Source: a virus. Taken from it: a stretch of 64,000 bases of DNA. The stretch covers positions 1-64,000 of the IMG/VR virus record IMGVR_UViG_3300046001_004063; one strand, written 5' to 3'. Both the position numbers and the translations under genes were made by a program. Below the pieces are notes generated by a model that searched no databases, was not told where the DNA came from, and worked only from the letters and a program-made list of their open reading frames with translations. Below, one piece after another: positions 8,638 to 15,520 of the stretch (its first letter is position 1; each line of letters begins with the position of its first letter).

Positions 8638-9498
8638 CTAAGGTAGTGTGATCAGAGGTTCATTATGATATTTAACTATTGTTTGACAAGTTACCTTTTT
8701 TATTGAATCTAAATCAAGATTTAAAAAATTATCAAAACTGATATCAGCATATTTTTCTATTAGACGAATGTTTGCCAGTTTATATGCGTGTATCACGTCA
8801 ATTAATTCATAGTTAGGAGTTATATTTGCCCAAGAGCACAGTTCTGTGTACACTTGTTTTGTATCACCAAAATATAATTCATCTACATTGAACAACTTGG
8901 TACTGTTAAACATTAAATATTCTGCGTAGACACGTTTTCTTCTGCTTTCAAGTGCATCAATATTAATTTCTTTCCACGAGTCTAATGTTGTTGACAAATG
9001 ATTTAAAAAATCGGGCACACAGCCGGCAACAGAAAATGCTTCTGCTTCGTACCAATAATAAAAATTCCTATTAATTGCTTGTTTGAAATTGTCCCAAGTA
9101 TTATTTTCTAACATTAGCGTTTTAATTCCGCTAGGAGTATTAACATTAAGTTTGAAGTATGTGGTCTTGAGTAAAAAAAGAATTGAATAATAAAAATGAT
9201 ACTTTGTCGAAACATCTGCAATAAACAAATTTGCCTGCCCTGTACGTAAAATTTCATTTAATGAAGGAGACAACTTAGGATGAACAGGTACAAATAACAA
9301 TTGATCACTGCCGTCAGAATCAATTTGCCATTGGGCATGTTCTTTGAGACTTACGGCAGCATATTTGTTATTTGGTAATTGTTTTATGTCAACTGTGGCG
9401 CACTCTTGGTGATGATTGAAAAGATAACTTAAAAACTCTCCGCCTTGCCCGCCAATGTACATTATCAACTGTAATTTGTTAGGTTGAACGCAAATCAT
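8638..9498 (-). CDS. Hypothetical protein with glycine-rich P-loop-like N-terminus (286 aa)
   Basis: Not assigned to a family. Near the N-terminus a hydrophobic strand is followed by GGQGGEFLSYLFN, reminiscent of the degenerate P-loop of phage sulfotransferase-like proteins; a comparable HYRGGAYGNFMFHAISN occurs in the protein at 46999. The rest is helical, with many Tyr and Asn and the C-terminal motif RLIEKYADISFDNFLNLD. The gene starts 8 nt after the stop of the deaminase-like gene. Its A+T content is higher than that of neighbouring genes, which may signal separate acquisition. A sulfotransferase-related role is a guess. Confidence 0.6.
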   Translation of the reverse strand: MICVQPNKLQLIMYIGGQGGEFLSYLFNHHQECATVDIKQLPNNKYAAVSLKEHAQWQIDSDGSDQLLFVPVHPKLSPSLNEILRTGQANLFIADVSTKYHFYYSILFLLKTTYFKLNVNTPSGIKTLMLENNTWDNFKQAINRNFYYWYEAEAFSVAGCVPDFLNHLSTTLDSWKEINIDALESRRKRVYAEYLMFNSTKLFNVDELYFGDTKQVYTELCSWANITPNYELIDVIHAYKLANIRLIEKYADISFDNFLNLDLDSIKKVTCQTIVKYHNEPLITLP

Positions 9499-9506
9499 CT
9501 AATACA

Positions 9507-10139
9507 TTATTTGCCAGCAACTGCCAGTGCGGCACCTTTGTTAAAACTTGGTGACCAAGGGCTATTGCCCTGCTTCAGACCTTTGCGCTTGCTCCATTCG
9601 TATCCAGCACGATGCCCGCTACAGTCTTTGGTACACTGCGATCCTAAGAATGATAGTTCGTCTAAGTGATCTTTTAAAAATGTATCAGCAAACGCCTTGC
9701 ACAGTTCTTTGATACGTGGGTTGGTTGTGGTCTTGACATGAAACTTTTTGCGTGTTTCGTCCTGTGATGGATCTGCGTAGCCTGCATACACTTTGTGTAC
9801 ACCAGAACGATTGATCAAGTCTGTGCAACTTTCGCCATGGCGATCTGGCATGTCTTTTGTGCAAGGACTCAGCGTTGTGATTATGATGCTGCCTTCAGGA
9901 ATGCTGCCAAACTGTTCCATGTAAGCATCCATTGCCGCACGTTCTGCGTGTACACGTGACCCATCTTCGGCAGGATAGTTTATGGCACTTACACAAACAT
10001 CATTGGGATCCAACACTGCGGCAGCCACCATGCCTAGATCAGTATGGTCACGTTTGGCTCGAACGATTTCACTGCAGAGATCCACTAGAATGCGATCTAG
10101 TTTGTCTAGGTTCTTGATTCTGAAGTCACTTAACAGCAT
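9507..10139 (-). CDS. Cytidine/dCMP deaminase-like protein with C-terminal CSGH...SPSFNKG tail (210 aa)
   Basis: The zinc-binding deaminase signature is intact: HAE at 64-66 and SPC...C (Cys93 and Cys105), as in deoxycytidylate deaminases. The segment between the metal motifs is short, and a helical region follows. The last ~45 residues do not belong to the deaminase fold: they contain CTKDCSGHRAGYEWSKRKG and SPSFNKG, a Cys/His plus basic tail that I recall in other T4-like phage proteins of unknown role. The gene would feed dTMP synthesis if it acts on dCMP. Its ATG overlaps the stop of a 25-codon ORF (TAATG), and it sits next to putative virion proteins, so a packaged or structural variant is also possible. 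Confidence 0.8.
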   Translation of the reverse strand: MLLSDFRIKNLDKLDRILVDLCSEIVRAKRDHTDLGMVAAAVLDPNDVCVSAINYPAEDGSRVHAERAAMDAYMEQFGSIPEGSIIITTLSPCTKDMPDRHGESCTDLINRSGVHKVYAGYADPSQDETRKKFHVKTTTNPRIKELCKAFADTFLKDHLDELSFLGSQCTKDCSGHRAGYEWSKRKGLKQGNSPWSPSFNKGAALAVAGK

Positions 10140-10216
10140 TATACCGGTGAGTAGGGATTGCGGAAACGATCGTATCCGTCATCTTCTGGATATACTGGAT
10201 ATTCGTTTGTGTTCAT
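10139..10216 (-). CDS. 25-aa micro-ORF coupled to both neighbours
   Basis: ATG at 10216 overlaps the stop of the 698-aa gene (ATGA), and its TAA overlaps the ATG of the deaminase-like gene (TAATG). The product starts MNTNEYPVYPEDDGYD and is acidic and Tyr/Pro-rich. It could be a real peptide or only a device to carry ribosomes from one gene to the next. Confidence 0.45.
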   Translation of the reverse strand: MNTNEYPVYPEDDGYDRFRNPYSPV

Positions 10217-12309
10217 TTTTTAGGTTGCACCGCTACAGGAACGTTTCGGTACACACGTTTTTCGGGGTCGTACACAGTCTTTAATGGGCCTGCACCGGCC
10301 AACTGTTTAAGACGTGCCATGGCCGCGTCAAACTTGTCGGCATCCATGTCGCCAACTTTTTCTTGAGATTCATTAGCAGGTGCTCTGGTGTAAGTTCCGT
10401 TTGGGTTTAGTTCCACTTTGGTTGAGCCCATGCTTCTAGATCCAACAGCCATTGACGGCGCAGTGACAACTTCGCCTTGTCCGGTTGCTTGAGCATCTGA
10501 GTTCCATTTATATTGCTTGCCCTTGTACGTTAGTATCCGAGTATCAACATCGTACTGTGCCTGAGGTTTTGCAAGATTGATTGAAGACGTTGACTGAGTT
10601 GGTGCAGTATCAGTTGCCTGTTGAGTTGCAATCGGCTTGCCTGTTAAACGATTGATGCCAGGATCATCTCCAGGCATGACTCTAGCTTGTGCTCCGCCTG
10701 CGCCCAGTGCCATTGCACCTGCCAATGCCGCGCCACCTAATTTTTCTTTCCAGCCTTCCTCTAATTCAGGTTCTTGATTGGATTCAATGTAGTCAGCCGC
10801 TGTGTCAAGATAGTCAGCAGCCAGGGTAACTTTCATCTGCACCCACTCTGGCATGTTTTCGTTGTCATCCAACAGGCCGTCAAGTCTACGGGCCGCACGT
10901 ACAATGGTGTTCATTTGATCTCTAGCTTGGTCGCCTTCGTAATCGTATTCGCCAGAGTCAGCGTGGTCAACCGAGTATCCGTCGCTGTCTACATCGCCTT
11001 CTGCTAGGCCTTCGCCTAACGCATCTATCTCTGCTTGCATTGCAGCCGCAAGTTTAGGGTTCTTTGCCTTCATTGCATCAATCTTTGCCTGCATTGCTGT
11101 TTTCACTTGTGCAGGATCACCATTTGCTATTTTTACATTGCCGGGCGCAGTAGATGTTTGCGTAATGTTATTTGTAACGTTAGATGGATTTTGCCTTACG
11201 CCTTGTCGGACCAGTTCGGCATTCTGTGCATCTCGTTCAGCGGCAGCGGCTTGTGATTTTTGGCGGTTTGCTTGATACTCTACTTCACGGGCTGCCTCTT
11301 GTTTGTCCAACTCTTTTTGCCATTCAGGTGTAGGTTTACCGGTAACTCCGTCATACTTAGCACCCTTACCTGTTGCAGGATCATATGGTTTATCAAGCGT
11401 AGATGGTGCCTTCGTTGTAGGTTGCTGTTGTGCAGGTTGTGTTGCGGCTGGTTGTGCGGCAGTGGCCGCCGGCCGTTGTTGTGCAGTTTGTGCGGCGGCA
11501 GCTTGGTTAGCTTGTTTAGCTTGTTTAATCTGGTCAGGTTTCATGCCTGGAAATTTAGTTAGGTCTAAGGTACCACCTTTTGCCACTGCACCGGGTGCGG
11601 CTTTGGCAGCAACTTGCGGCTTGCCAGTGTTCGGATCATATCCTTGTGGAGCGGCTGCGATTCTTGCTTGTGTAGCCGCATCAGGGACTACTGGTGCCGG
11701 AGCGGCCGGAGTAGGTGCTGCCGCCGATTGTCCTGGCTTGGTAAACATACTTTTGGCTTTGTTGACCATGTTGCCTACAAAGCCTTCGTCCATGTCATCA
11801 TCTGCTACACCTTGTTGGTCAGCAGTTTTACGACGAGCAACATCGCTCAAGTGTGTGACCACGCCACGTGGATCTTTGGGCTGACCTTGCTTGTTTTTTT
11901 CGACTGGGTGCCATTCTGAGTCGTCTTTCCAACTCACAACTTTACCTTGTTTGTCCTTGACTTCTGTGTGGCCTTCTGCTACACCTTGTTGCTTATCGTT
12001 GGGGTTGGTAGTCAACATGAACTCTTTGTCTTTGTTGAACAGCTTGGCCTGCATTATACGTGCGGCTTTGTTTGCGGCTGCCTTATCTTGGAATGCATAA
12101 GGATTGCCTGATTTATCTTTGATCAGTTTGCCATTGAGGCGAATATACCAAGTATTTGATTGTTGATCAAGGCCGTGATTCTCATCATTGGCACCACCAT
12201 CTGCACGATATGCTTGTGAGTCTTTGCCAAAGCCGCTGGTGCTATTGGCAACGTCACGTTCGTATGCGTCACGTGGGTCTCTCATTTCATATAGGTCATT
12301 TAGGTTCAT
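10213..12309 (-). CDS. Large modular low-complexity protein, putative internal virion protein (698 aa)
   Basis: No known enzyme. Residues ~52-100 form a small domain (TWYIRLNGKLI ... YAFQDKAAANKAARIM) that resembles repeated domains at the C-terminus of the 1354-aa protein encoded at 18337. A QQGVAEG linker follows at 107-113 and QQGVADD at 165-171, then a long Ala/Pro/Gln-rich stretch (about 195-400) that must be disordered. A hydrophobic Ala/Gly segment (LGGAALAGAMALGAGGAQA) lies at roughly 525-545 and could insert in membranes. The C-terminal ~150 residues are again globular. The E-ending linkers fit a prohead protease cleavage rule. Being in the cassette of capsid-targeting proteins suggests a packaged, processed protein; this is inference. 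Confidence 0.6.
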   Translation of the reverse strand: MNLNDLYEMRDPRDAYERDVANSTSGFGKDSQAYRADGGANDENHGLDQQSNTWYIRLNGKLIKDKSGNPYAFQDKAAANKAARIMQAKLFNKDKEFMLTTNPNDKQQGVAEGHTEVKDKQGKVVSWKDDSEWHPVEKNKQGQPKDPRGVVTHLSDVARRKTADQQGVADDDMDEGFVGNMVNKAKSMFTKPGQSAAAPTPAAPAPVVPDAATQARIAAAPQGYDPNTGKPQVAAKAAPGAVAKGGTLDLTKFPGMKPDQIKQAKQANQAAAAQTAQQRPAATAAQPAATQPAQQQPTTKAPSTLDKPYDPATGKGAKYDGVTGKPTPEWQKELDKQEAAREVEYQANRQKSQAAAAERDAQNAELVRQGVRQNPSNVTNNITQTSTAPGNVKIANGDPAQVKTAMQAKIDAMKAKNPKLAAAMQAEIDALGEGLAEGDVDSDGYSVDHADSGEYDYEGDQARDQMNTIVRAARRLDGLLDDNENMPEWVQMKVTLAADYLDTAADYIESNQEPELEEGWKEKLGGAALAGAMALGAGGAQARVMPGDDPGINRLTGKPIATQQATDTAPTQSTSSINLAKPQAQYDVDTRILTYKGKQYKWNSDAQATGQGEVVTAPSMAVGSRSMGSTKVELNPNGTYTRAPANESQEKVGDMDADKFDAAMARLKQLAGAGPLKTVYDPEKRVYRNVPVAVQPKK
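11799..11818 (-). repeat. QGVA(E/D) linker-coding repeat, copy 1
   Basis: Minus strand coding for QQGVAD; the core CAAGGTGTAGCAGA is shared almost exactly with 11972-11991 and, with synonymous changes, with 16948-16967 and 18276-18293. The copies lie at domain borders of different proteins. Confidence 0.55.
11972..11991 (-). repeat. QGVAEG linker-coding repeat, copy 2
   Basis: Minus strand coding for QQGVAEG at residues 107-113 of the 698-aa protein. It separates the N-terminal small domain from the next segment. Confidence 0.6.
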
Positions 12310-13007
12310 TATGCTTCCTCAATATAGTCGGCTGACAGATCTTGTTTACGCTGTCTAGCCATGTACATTTCCAATGCCATCTGTGCTTGGTCCAAGTTCT
12401 TAAAGCGGCTCTTCATTGCACGTCCACCATGACGAATTTCAAATCCCGCACGTTCGTCTCCGTATATTTCGCAAGCACGACCATCTTCTAATGCAACGGT
12501 TTTAACCGGTGCCGATTCAGCATAGGTTGGTTCTTGCACAGGTGTTGTGGGCATTTGTACAATGGGATTCTCGTCGGTGGGATCTTCTGCAACAGCAGTG
12601 ATTTGTTTGGCAATGATGCTGGCATCTTTCGCAGGCTTTTTACTGATGTCACGATCTACTTGAACCCGGTCTTTTAAGTCAGTGTCTTTCTTTTCGTCAG
12701 CAATACTGTCAAGGTAGTCAGCAAAGGACTTTTTAACCTTGTCTAACTTGTCTTCACTGGTCACTGCTTCTTCCAGTGCATCCTGTTCAGGTTCTTCACT
12801 TTCGTTAGAGCCAACCATGTAACCAGCACTGGGAGCTTTCTTATCAGGATCGCCACCCAGCACTGGACCTTGATCGGGCATTTTAAATAATGCAGGCATT
12901 TGTGGCACAGACTTTTGTTGTGCGTTCAATCCTTTAGTAACCGTATCTGGGGTGATAGTGCTTTCAATCAATGCAAGCCTCTGCATTATTGTGTAAATTT
13001 CATCCAT
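12309..13007 (-). CDS. Acidic modular protein, putative internal virion protein (232 aa)
   Basis: Unrecognised. It has an N-terminal helix (MDEIYTIMQRLALIES), a long charged and probably disordered middle rich in Asp, Glu and Lys, a TAVAEDP segment at about 138-144, and a compact C-terminal domain (about 175-225) with CEIYGDERAGFEIRHGG and a helix LDQAQMALEMYMARQR. That C-terminal domain has the same strand-strand-helix layout as the small domains in the 698-aa and 1354-aa proteins. The stop overlaps the start of the 698-aa gene (TAATG), and the gene follows the Dps gene by one base. The cassette context suggests a virion or capsid-internal component. Confidence 0.55.
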   Translation of the reverse strand: MDEIYTIMQRLALIESTITPDTVTKGLNAQQKSVPQMPALFKMPDQGPVLGGDPDKKAPSAGYMVGSNESEEPEQDALEEAVTSEDKLDKVKKSFADYLDSIADEKKDTDLKDRVQVDRDISKKPAKDASIIAKQITAVAEDPTDENPIVQMPTTPVQEPTYAESAPVKTVALEDGRACEIYGDERAGFEIRHGGRAMKSRFKNLDQAQMALEMYMARQRKQDLSADYIEEA

Positions 13008-13008
13008 G

Positions 13009-13449
13009 TTATGCCCTCGCGTCCTTCAAATAACTTTTCAGTTGCCACTGATACTTGCCGTGTTGGCTTTGGCGTTCTGCGGCAAAGTTTGCAATGTCTT
13101 CACGACCTTCGGCAGCGGCAGCTTCAAAAACTTGCCGGCTCATGCCAATCATGATCTGTGTATCTGCGAGTAATTCTTCCAGCATCAAACGAGCACGTGG
13201 CACTTTGGTTTGATCCGGTATCTGTGTTAGTTCTAAGAAGCGGCTGAGACTGCCGGGAGCATATTCATCTGTGGTACGAATGTATTCAGCAATGGGATCT
13301 ACTGCTGAATATGAATCTTCGTAGATGTTGGAAAAGAATTCGTGTAGTTCACCAAAGTCAGGTCCTTCTACATTCCAATGAAAATAGTGTGCCTTCAAAT
13401 AGTACGAAAACGTACTGGCCAAATAGGTCTTTAGTAAATCACTTAACAT
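13009..13449 (-). CDS. dps: Dps / ferritin-like DNA-protection protein (146 aa)
   Basis: A Dps family four-helix protein. AHYFHWNVEGPDFGELHEFF (residues ~20-39) has the His, Asp and Glu of the intersubunit ferroxidase site, and YEDSYSAVDPIAEYIR follows as helix B. The length of 146 is slightly under the usual 155-170. Dps oligomers oxidise and store iron with peroxide and can coat DNA. There is no N-terminal targeting peptide in this protein, but it lies between two cassette genes and overlaps the small MRAQEFIKE gene by 11 bp. The role could be guarding DNA from oxidative damage in the infected cell or in the virion. Family call is secure; location is unknown. Confidence 0.92.
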   Translation of the reverse strand: MLSDLLKTYLASTFSYYLKAHYFHWNVEGPDFGELHEFFSNIYEDSYSAVDPIAEYIRTTDEYAPGSLSRFLELTQIPDQTKVPRARLMLEELLADTQIMIGMSRQVFEAAAAEGREDIANFAAERQSQHGKYQWQLKSYLKDARA

Positions 13450-13639
13450 TTGTTTTCCTTGCTTTCTTTCTCATACTTTTCGGTGTGTTTGGAAAAGGGT
13501 CATTGGTATATTTACCAGAAAAGAAACTATCGGGATTTCTTGCAATCATGCCACCCACGGGCATGGCCACTGTGGCAACGCTACCACTACTGGTGGCACC
13601 AACGGACGCATTTTCTTTGATAAATTCCTGAGCTCTCAT
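13439..13639 (-). CDS. Small protein with capsid-targeting-like N-terminus (66 aa)
   Basis: The first ten residues, MRAQEFIKEN, match the cassette consensus MRAxEFIxE and resemble the T4 internal-protein targeting peptide (MKTYQEFIAEA as I recall it), which prohead protease cuts after the Glu. The remainder has a glycine/serine/alanine-rich stretch (GATSSGSVATVAMPVGG) and a basic end (SMRKKARKTNVK) that could bind DNA. It overlaps the dps start by 11 bp and the 93-aa gene by 4 bp. I infer a small capsid-internal, possibly injected, DNA-binding protein. Confidence 0.6.
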   Translation of the reverse strand: MRAQEFIKENASVGATSSGSVATVAMPVGGMIARNPDSFFSGKYTNDPFPNTPKSMRKKARKTNVK

Positions 13640-13917
13640 GTGAGTATCTTTAGTAGATTTCCTTTGATTTTTCCGGGACCGTAATCCACACGCATATTCA
13701 AAACACGTATGGTGGCACCGGGAGAATTGACAAGTTCGTAACTGATTACATATTCGCCCGGCTCTGCTTCGATCTGTATCATTTCTTCAAGATATTCATC
13801 CCGCCAACGCCAGGTTCTTTCAGCAAATAATTCGTCATCTACGTAAACGCGGTAAACAGGTGGAGTTTCAGTCCAACTGCAATCAACGTCACATAGCACA
13901 CGAATAAACTGTTTCAT
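13636..13917 (-). CDS. Beta-sandwich-like hypothetical protein (93 aa)
   Basis: Unrecognised small beta-rich protein: alternating hydrophobic strands (VYRVYVDDELFAERTW, GEYVISYELV, TIRVLNMRVDYG) give the look of a carbohydrate-binding or virion decoration domain. No catalytic residues can be proposed. There is no Shine-Dalgarno; TAAATA ends 4 nt before the ATG at 13917. A late, structural role fits this signal. It overlaps the next gene by 4 bp. Confidence 0.65.
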   Translation of the reverse strand: MKQFIRVLCDVDCSWTETPPVYRVYVDDELFAERTWRWRDEYLEEMIQIEAEPGEYVISYELVNSPGATIRVLNMRVDYGPGKIKGNLLKILT

Positions 13918-13921
13918 ATTG

Positions 13922-13927
13922 TATTTA
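13922..13927 (-). promoter_or_regulatory. TAAATA box before ATG 13917
   Basis: Minus strand CGCTAAATACAATATG: the box ends 4 nt before the start codon and no Shine-Dalgarno is present. It is divergent to a matching box at 13990 on the other strand. Confidence 0.55.
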
Positions 13928-13933
13928 GCGTGA

Positions 13934-13962
13934 TTAACTGTATAGTTAAATTAGCAATTTAA
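13934..13962. promoter_or_regulatory. Overlapping inverted repeats in divergent intergenic region
   Basis: TTAACT-GTAT-AGTTAA (13934-13949) and TTAAAT-TAGCA-ATTTAA (13946-13962) overlap between the 93-aa gene and the desaturase gene. The first has the form of an operator palindrome. A TATAAATC box follows at 13970-13977 on the plus strand. Confidence 0.4.
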
Positions 13963-13989
13963 CAGTGGGTATAAATCAGTAGTTCTACT

Positions 13990-13995
13990 TAAATA
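13990..13995 (+). promoter_or_regulatory. TAAATA box before desaturase ATG 14000
   Basis: CTTAAATACTCAATG: the box ends 4 nt before the ATG, the same spacing as on the opposite strand at 13922. A second box, TATAAATC at 13970-13977, could give a leadered transcript. Confidence 0.5.
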
Positions 13996-13999
13996 CTCA

Positions 14000-14707
14000 A
14001 TGACTGAACTTATCTATACCCTAATAGTCACACACATTACTATAATCTGTGTTACATTGTATCTACATCGCGGGCAAGCACATCGCGCGGTTACATTTCA
14101 CCCTGCGGTGGCACATTTTATGCGCTTTTGGTTATGGGGAACTACCGGCATGGTGACCAAACAATGGGTTAGCACTCATCGTAAGCATCATCGTTTTACT
14201 GAGCAACCAGGCGACCCACATAGCCCACATGTCTACGGTATATGGACCGTATTTTTTAAAGGTGCATTTTTATATAATCAAGCAACTAAAGACAACACAA
14301 TGGTTCAAGCGTATGGAGCAGGCACCCCAGACGATTGGATTGAACGCAATGTTTATACACCACATAGTCGTCTTGGCATCGTGCTTATGCTTATTATTGA
14401 TCTATGTTTATTTGGATTATGGGGATGGTTAGTTTGGTTAGTTCAGATAGTTTGGATTCCATTATGGGCTGCTGGTGTTGTCAATGGAGTTGGGCACTGG
14501 TGGGGGTATCGTAATACTAACACCAAAGATTTTAGTCGTAATATAGTGCCTTGGGATTTTTGGGTGGGCGGCGAGCTTTTACACAACAACCACCATGCGG
14601 ACCCAGCAAGTCCTAAACTAAGTCGTAAGTGGTATGAGTTTGATATTGGATGGTTATATATTAAACTATTAAGCTATTGTGGATTGGCTACGATCCGAAC
14701 TACTTAA
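14000..14707 (+). CDS. Fatty-acid (acyl) desaturase, delta-9 type, membrane-bound
   Basis: A membrane di-iron desaturase that should insert a double bond into acyl chains. The three histidine boxes are complete: HRGQAH (23-28), HRKHH (60-64) and HNNHH (195-199). Hydrophobic segments lie at about 5-22, 38-52 and a long pair at 127-165. At 235 residues it is shorter than host acyl-CoA desaturases (about 300 or more) but keeps all iron ligands. It stands alone on the plus strand within a minus-strand block, and its 3' end overlaps the convergent GIY-YIG gene by 39 bp, so it looks like an acquired auxiliary gene. It may adjust host membrane fluidity during infection. Confidence 0.92.
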   Translation: MTELIYTLIVTHITIICVTLYLHRGQAHRAVTFHPAVAHFMRFWLWGTTGMVTKQWVSTHRKHHRFTEQPGDPHSPHVYGIWTVFFKGAFLYNQATKDNTMVQAYGAGTPDDWIERNVYTPHSRLGIVLMLIIDLCLFGLWGWLVWLVQIVWIPLWAAGVVNGVGHWWGYRNTNTKDFSRNIVPWDFWVGGELLHNNHHADPASPKLSRKWYEFDIGWLYIKLLSYCGLATIRTT

Positions 14708-15277
14708 TTTGCATTTATTATGGTGCCGTTGATAAAATACATTAATAGGCAAGTCTTTTTTACAGCACAGACAACTTATCCTTACAGCTTTTTTTCCAAA
14801 GTTTGGACACAAAGGTCCTTTTGTTCCAAACATAGGATTGTTTTTGCCTGCTTTCTTGGCCCGTTGAACTGTTAAGGTTTCCTCACTGTGGCGCTTTCCA
14901 AAAAATGGGTTAAGCTCACCTTTTAATTTAGCACTTACTTCTGTACGCTTTTTACCAAAGTTTGGATGATTTTTTCCAGAGCGACTTGCTTTTTCTTCAG
15001 TTGACATAATACGGCCACTTATACCGTCTCCACCATCTGTTTTATTTCTAAGTATTCCTGTGCCCGTATCTTTGCGACCATACCATCTTATTAATCGTCG
15101 TTCAATGGCCAGAGAGCCAACTTCAGTTAATCCAGATTCGACAATAATGATTTTAGAACGATCTTTTGGAGGATGTACTTCGCCCTTGCCTTTTATCCAC
15201 GCACGTTTGCCTTTTCCTTTTCCGATGTAGTACGGAGTGTTGTCTTTTCTTAGATAGGCATAAACATAGTATTCCAT
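14669..15277 (-). CDS. GIY-YIG homing endonuclease with NUMOD3 repeats (202 aa)
   Basis: The N-terminus has the GIY-YIG nuclease signature (YVYAYLRKDN, then YYIGKGKGKRAW), with a downstream IERRLIRWYG that supplies the catalytic Arg and Glu region. Residues ~97-160 carry repeated NUMOD3 DNA-binding motifs (NHPNFGKKRTEVSAK, NPFFGKRHSEET, NNPMFGTKG). The C-terminus has CLCCKKDLPINVFYQRHHNKC, a zinc-finger-like segment also seen at the end of the HNH protein at 43691. It is a free-standing mobile endonuclease (Seg-like) inserted next to the desaturase gene and overlapping it. It would spread by cutting uninfected-type genomes. Confidence 0.92.
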   Translation of the reverse strand: MEYYVYAYLRKDNTPYYIGKGKGKRAWIKGKGEVHPPKDRSKIIIVESGLTEVGSLAIERRLIRWYGRKDTGTGILRNKTDGGDGISGRIMSTEEKASRSGKNHPNFGKKRTEVSAKLKGELNPFFGKRHSEETLTVQRAKKAGKNNPMFGTKGPLCPNFGKKAVRISCLCCKKDLPINVFYQRHHNKCKLSSSDRSQSTIA

Positions 15278-15331
15278 AATAATACTTATTATATTATAGA
15301 TAAACTTTATTATTCTGGCACGGTTGCGTGA
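15278..15331 (-). other. Short A+T-rich gap, weak -10 and small hairpin
   Basis: It contains a TATAAT (minus, 15293-15298) without a good -35 and a 5-bp hairpin TGCGT/ACGCA at about 15325-15339 that covers the stop codon of the next gene upstream. No convincing promoter or terminator. Confidence 0.3.
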
Positions 15332-15520
15332 CTAACGCAGTTCTTTGATTGAGCCCACGTGCCAATCTTCGATGCGGTACTGTGCTTTGATCATTTGTCT
15401 AGCCACATGTGTGTTGGGAGCCCATACCACTGCATCGACCCAGCCCACATATCCAGGGTTCTGAACACGCACCTTGGCAGTCCATTGTTTTGCACCTCGG
15501 ATGATTTCTTTGGCTCGCAT
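15332..15520 (-). CDS. Small protein beginning MRAKEII (62 aa), cassette member
   Basis: The frame is open from 15532, but the ATG at 15520 overlaps the upstream stop (TGATG) and gives the cassette-type start MRAKEIIRGAKQW. The Glu expected at the cleavage position is replaced (IRG), so prohead protease cutting is doubtful here. The rest, AKVRVQNPGYVGWVDAVVWAPNTHVARQMIKAQYRIEDW, looks like a single compact alpha/beta domain of the small strand-strand-helix type found in neighbouring proteins. Function unknown. It may be a minimal, single-domain member of the internal-protein set. Confidence 0.6.
   Translation of the reverse strand: MRAKEIIRGAKQWTAKVRVQNPGYVGWVDAVVWAPNTHVARQMIKAQYRIEDWHVGSIKELR

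Noticed and set aside
11303-11884. Plus-strand ORF of 193 codons
   Set aside because: It is opposite the Ala/Pro-rich stretch of the 698-aa protein; composition bias of that stretch keeps the other strand open.
15293-15298. Sigma-70 promoter before the GIY-YIG gene
   Set aside because: A TATAAT is present but no acceptable -35 at 16-18 bp.
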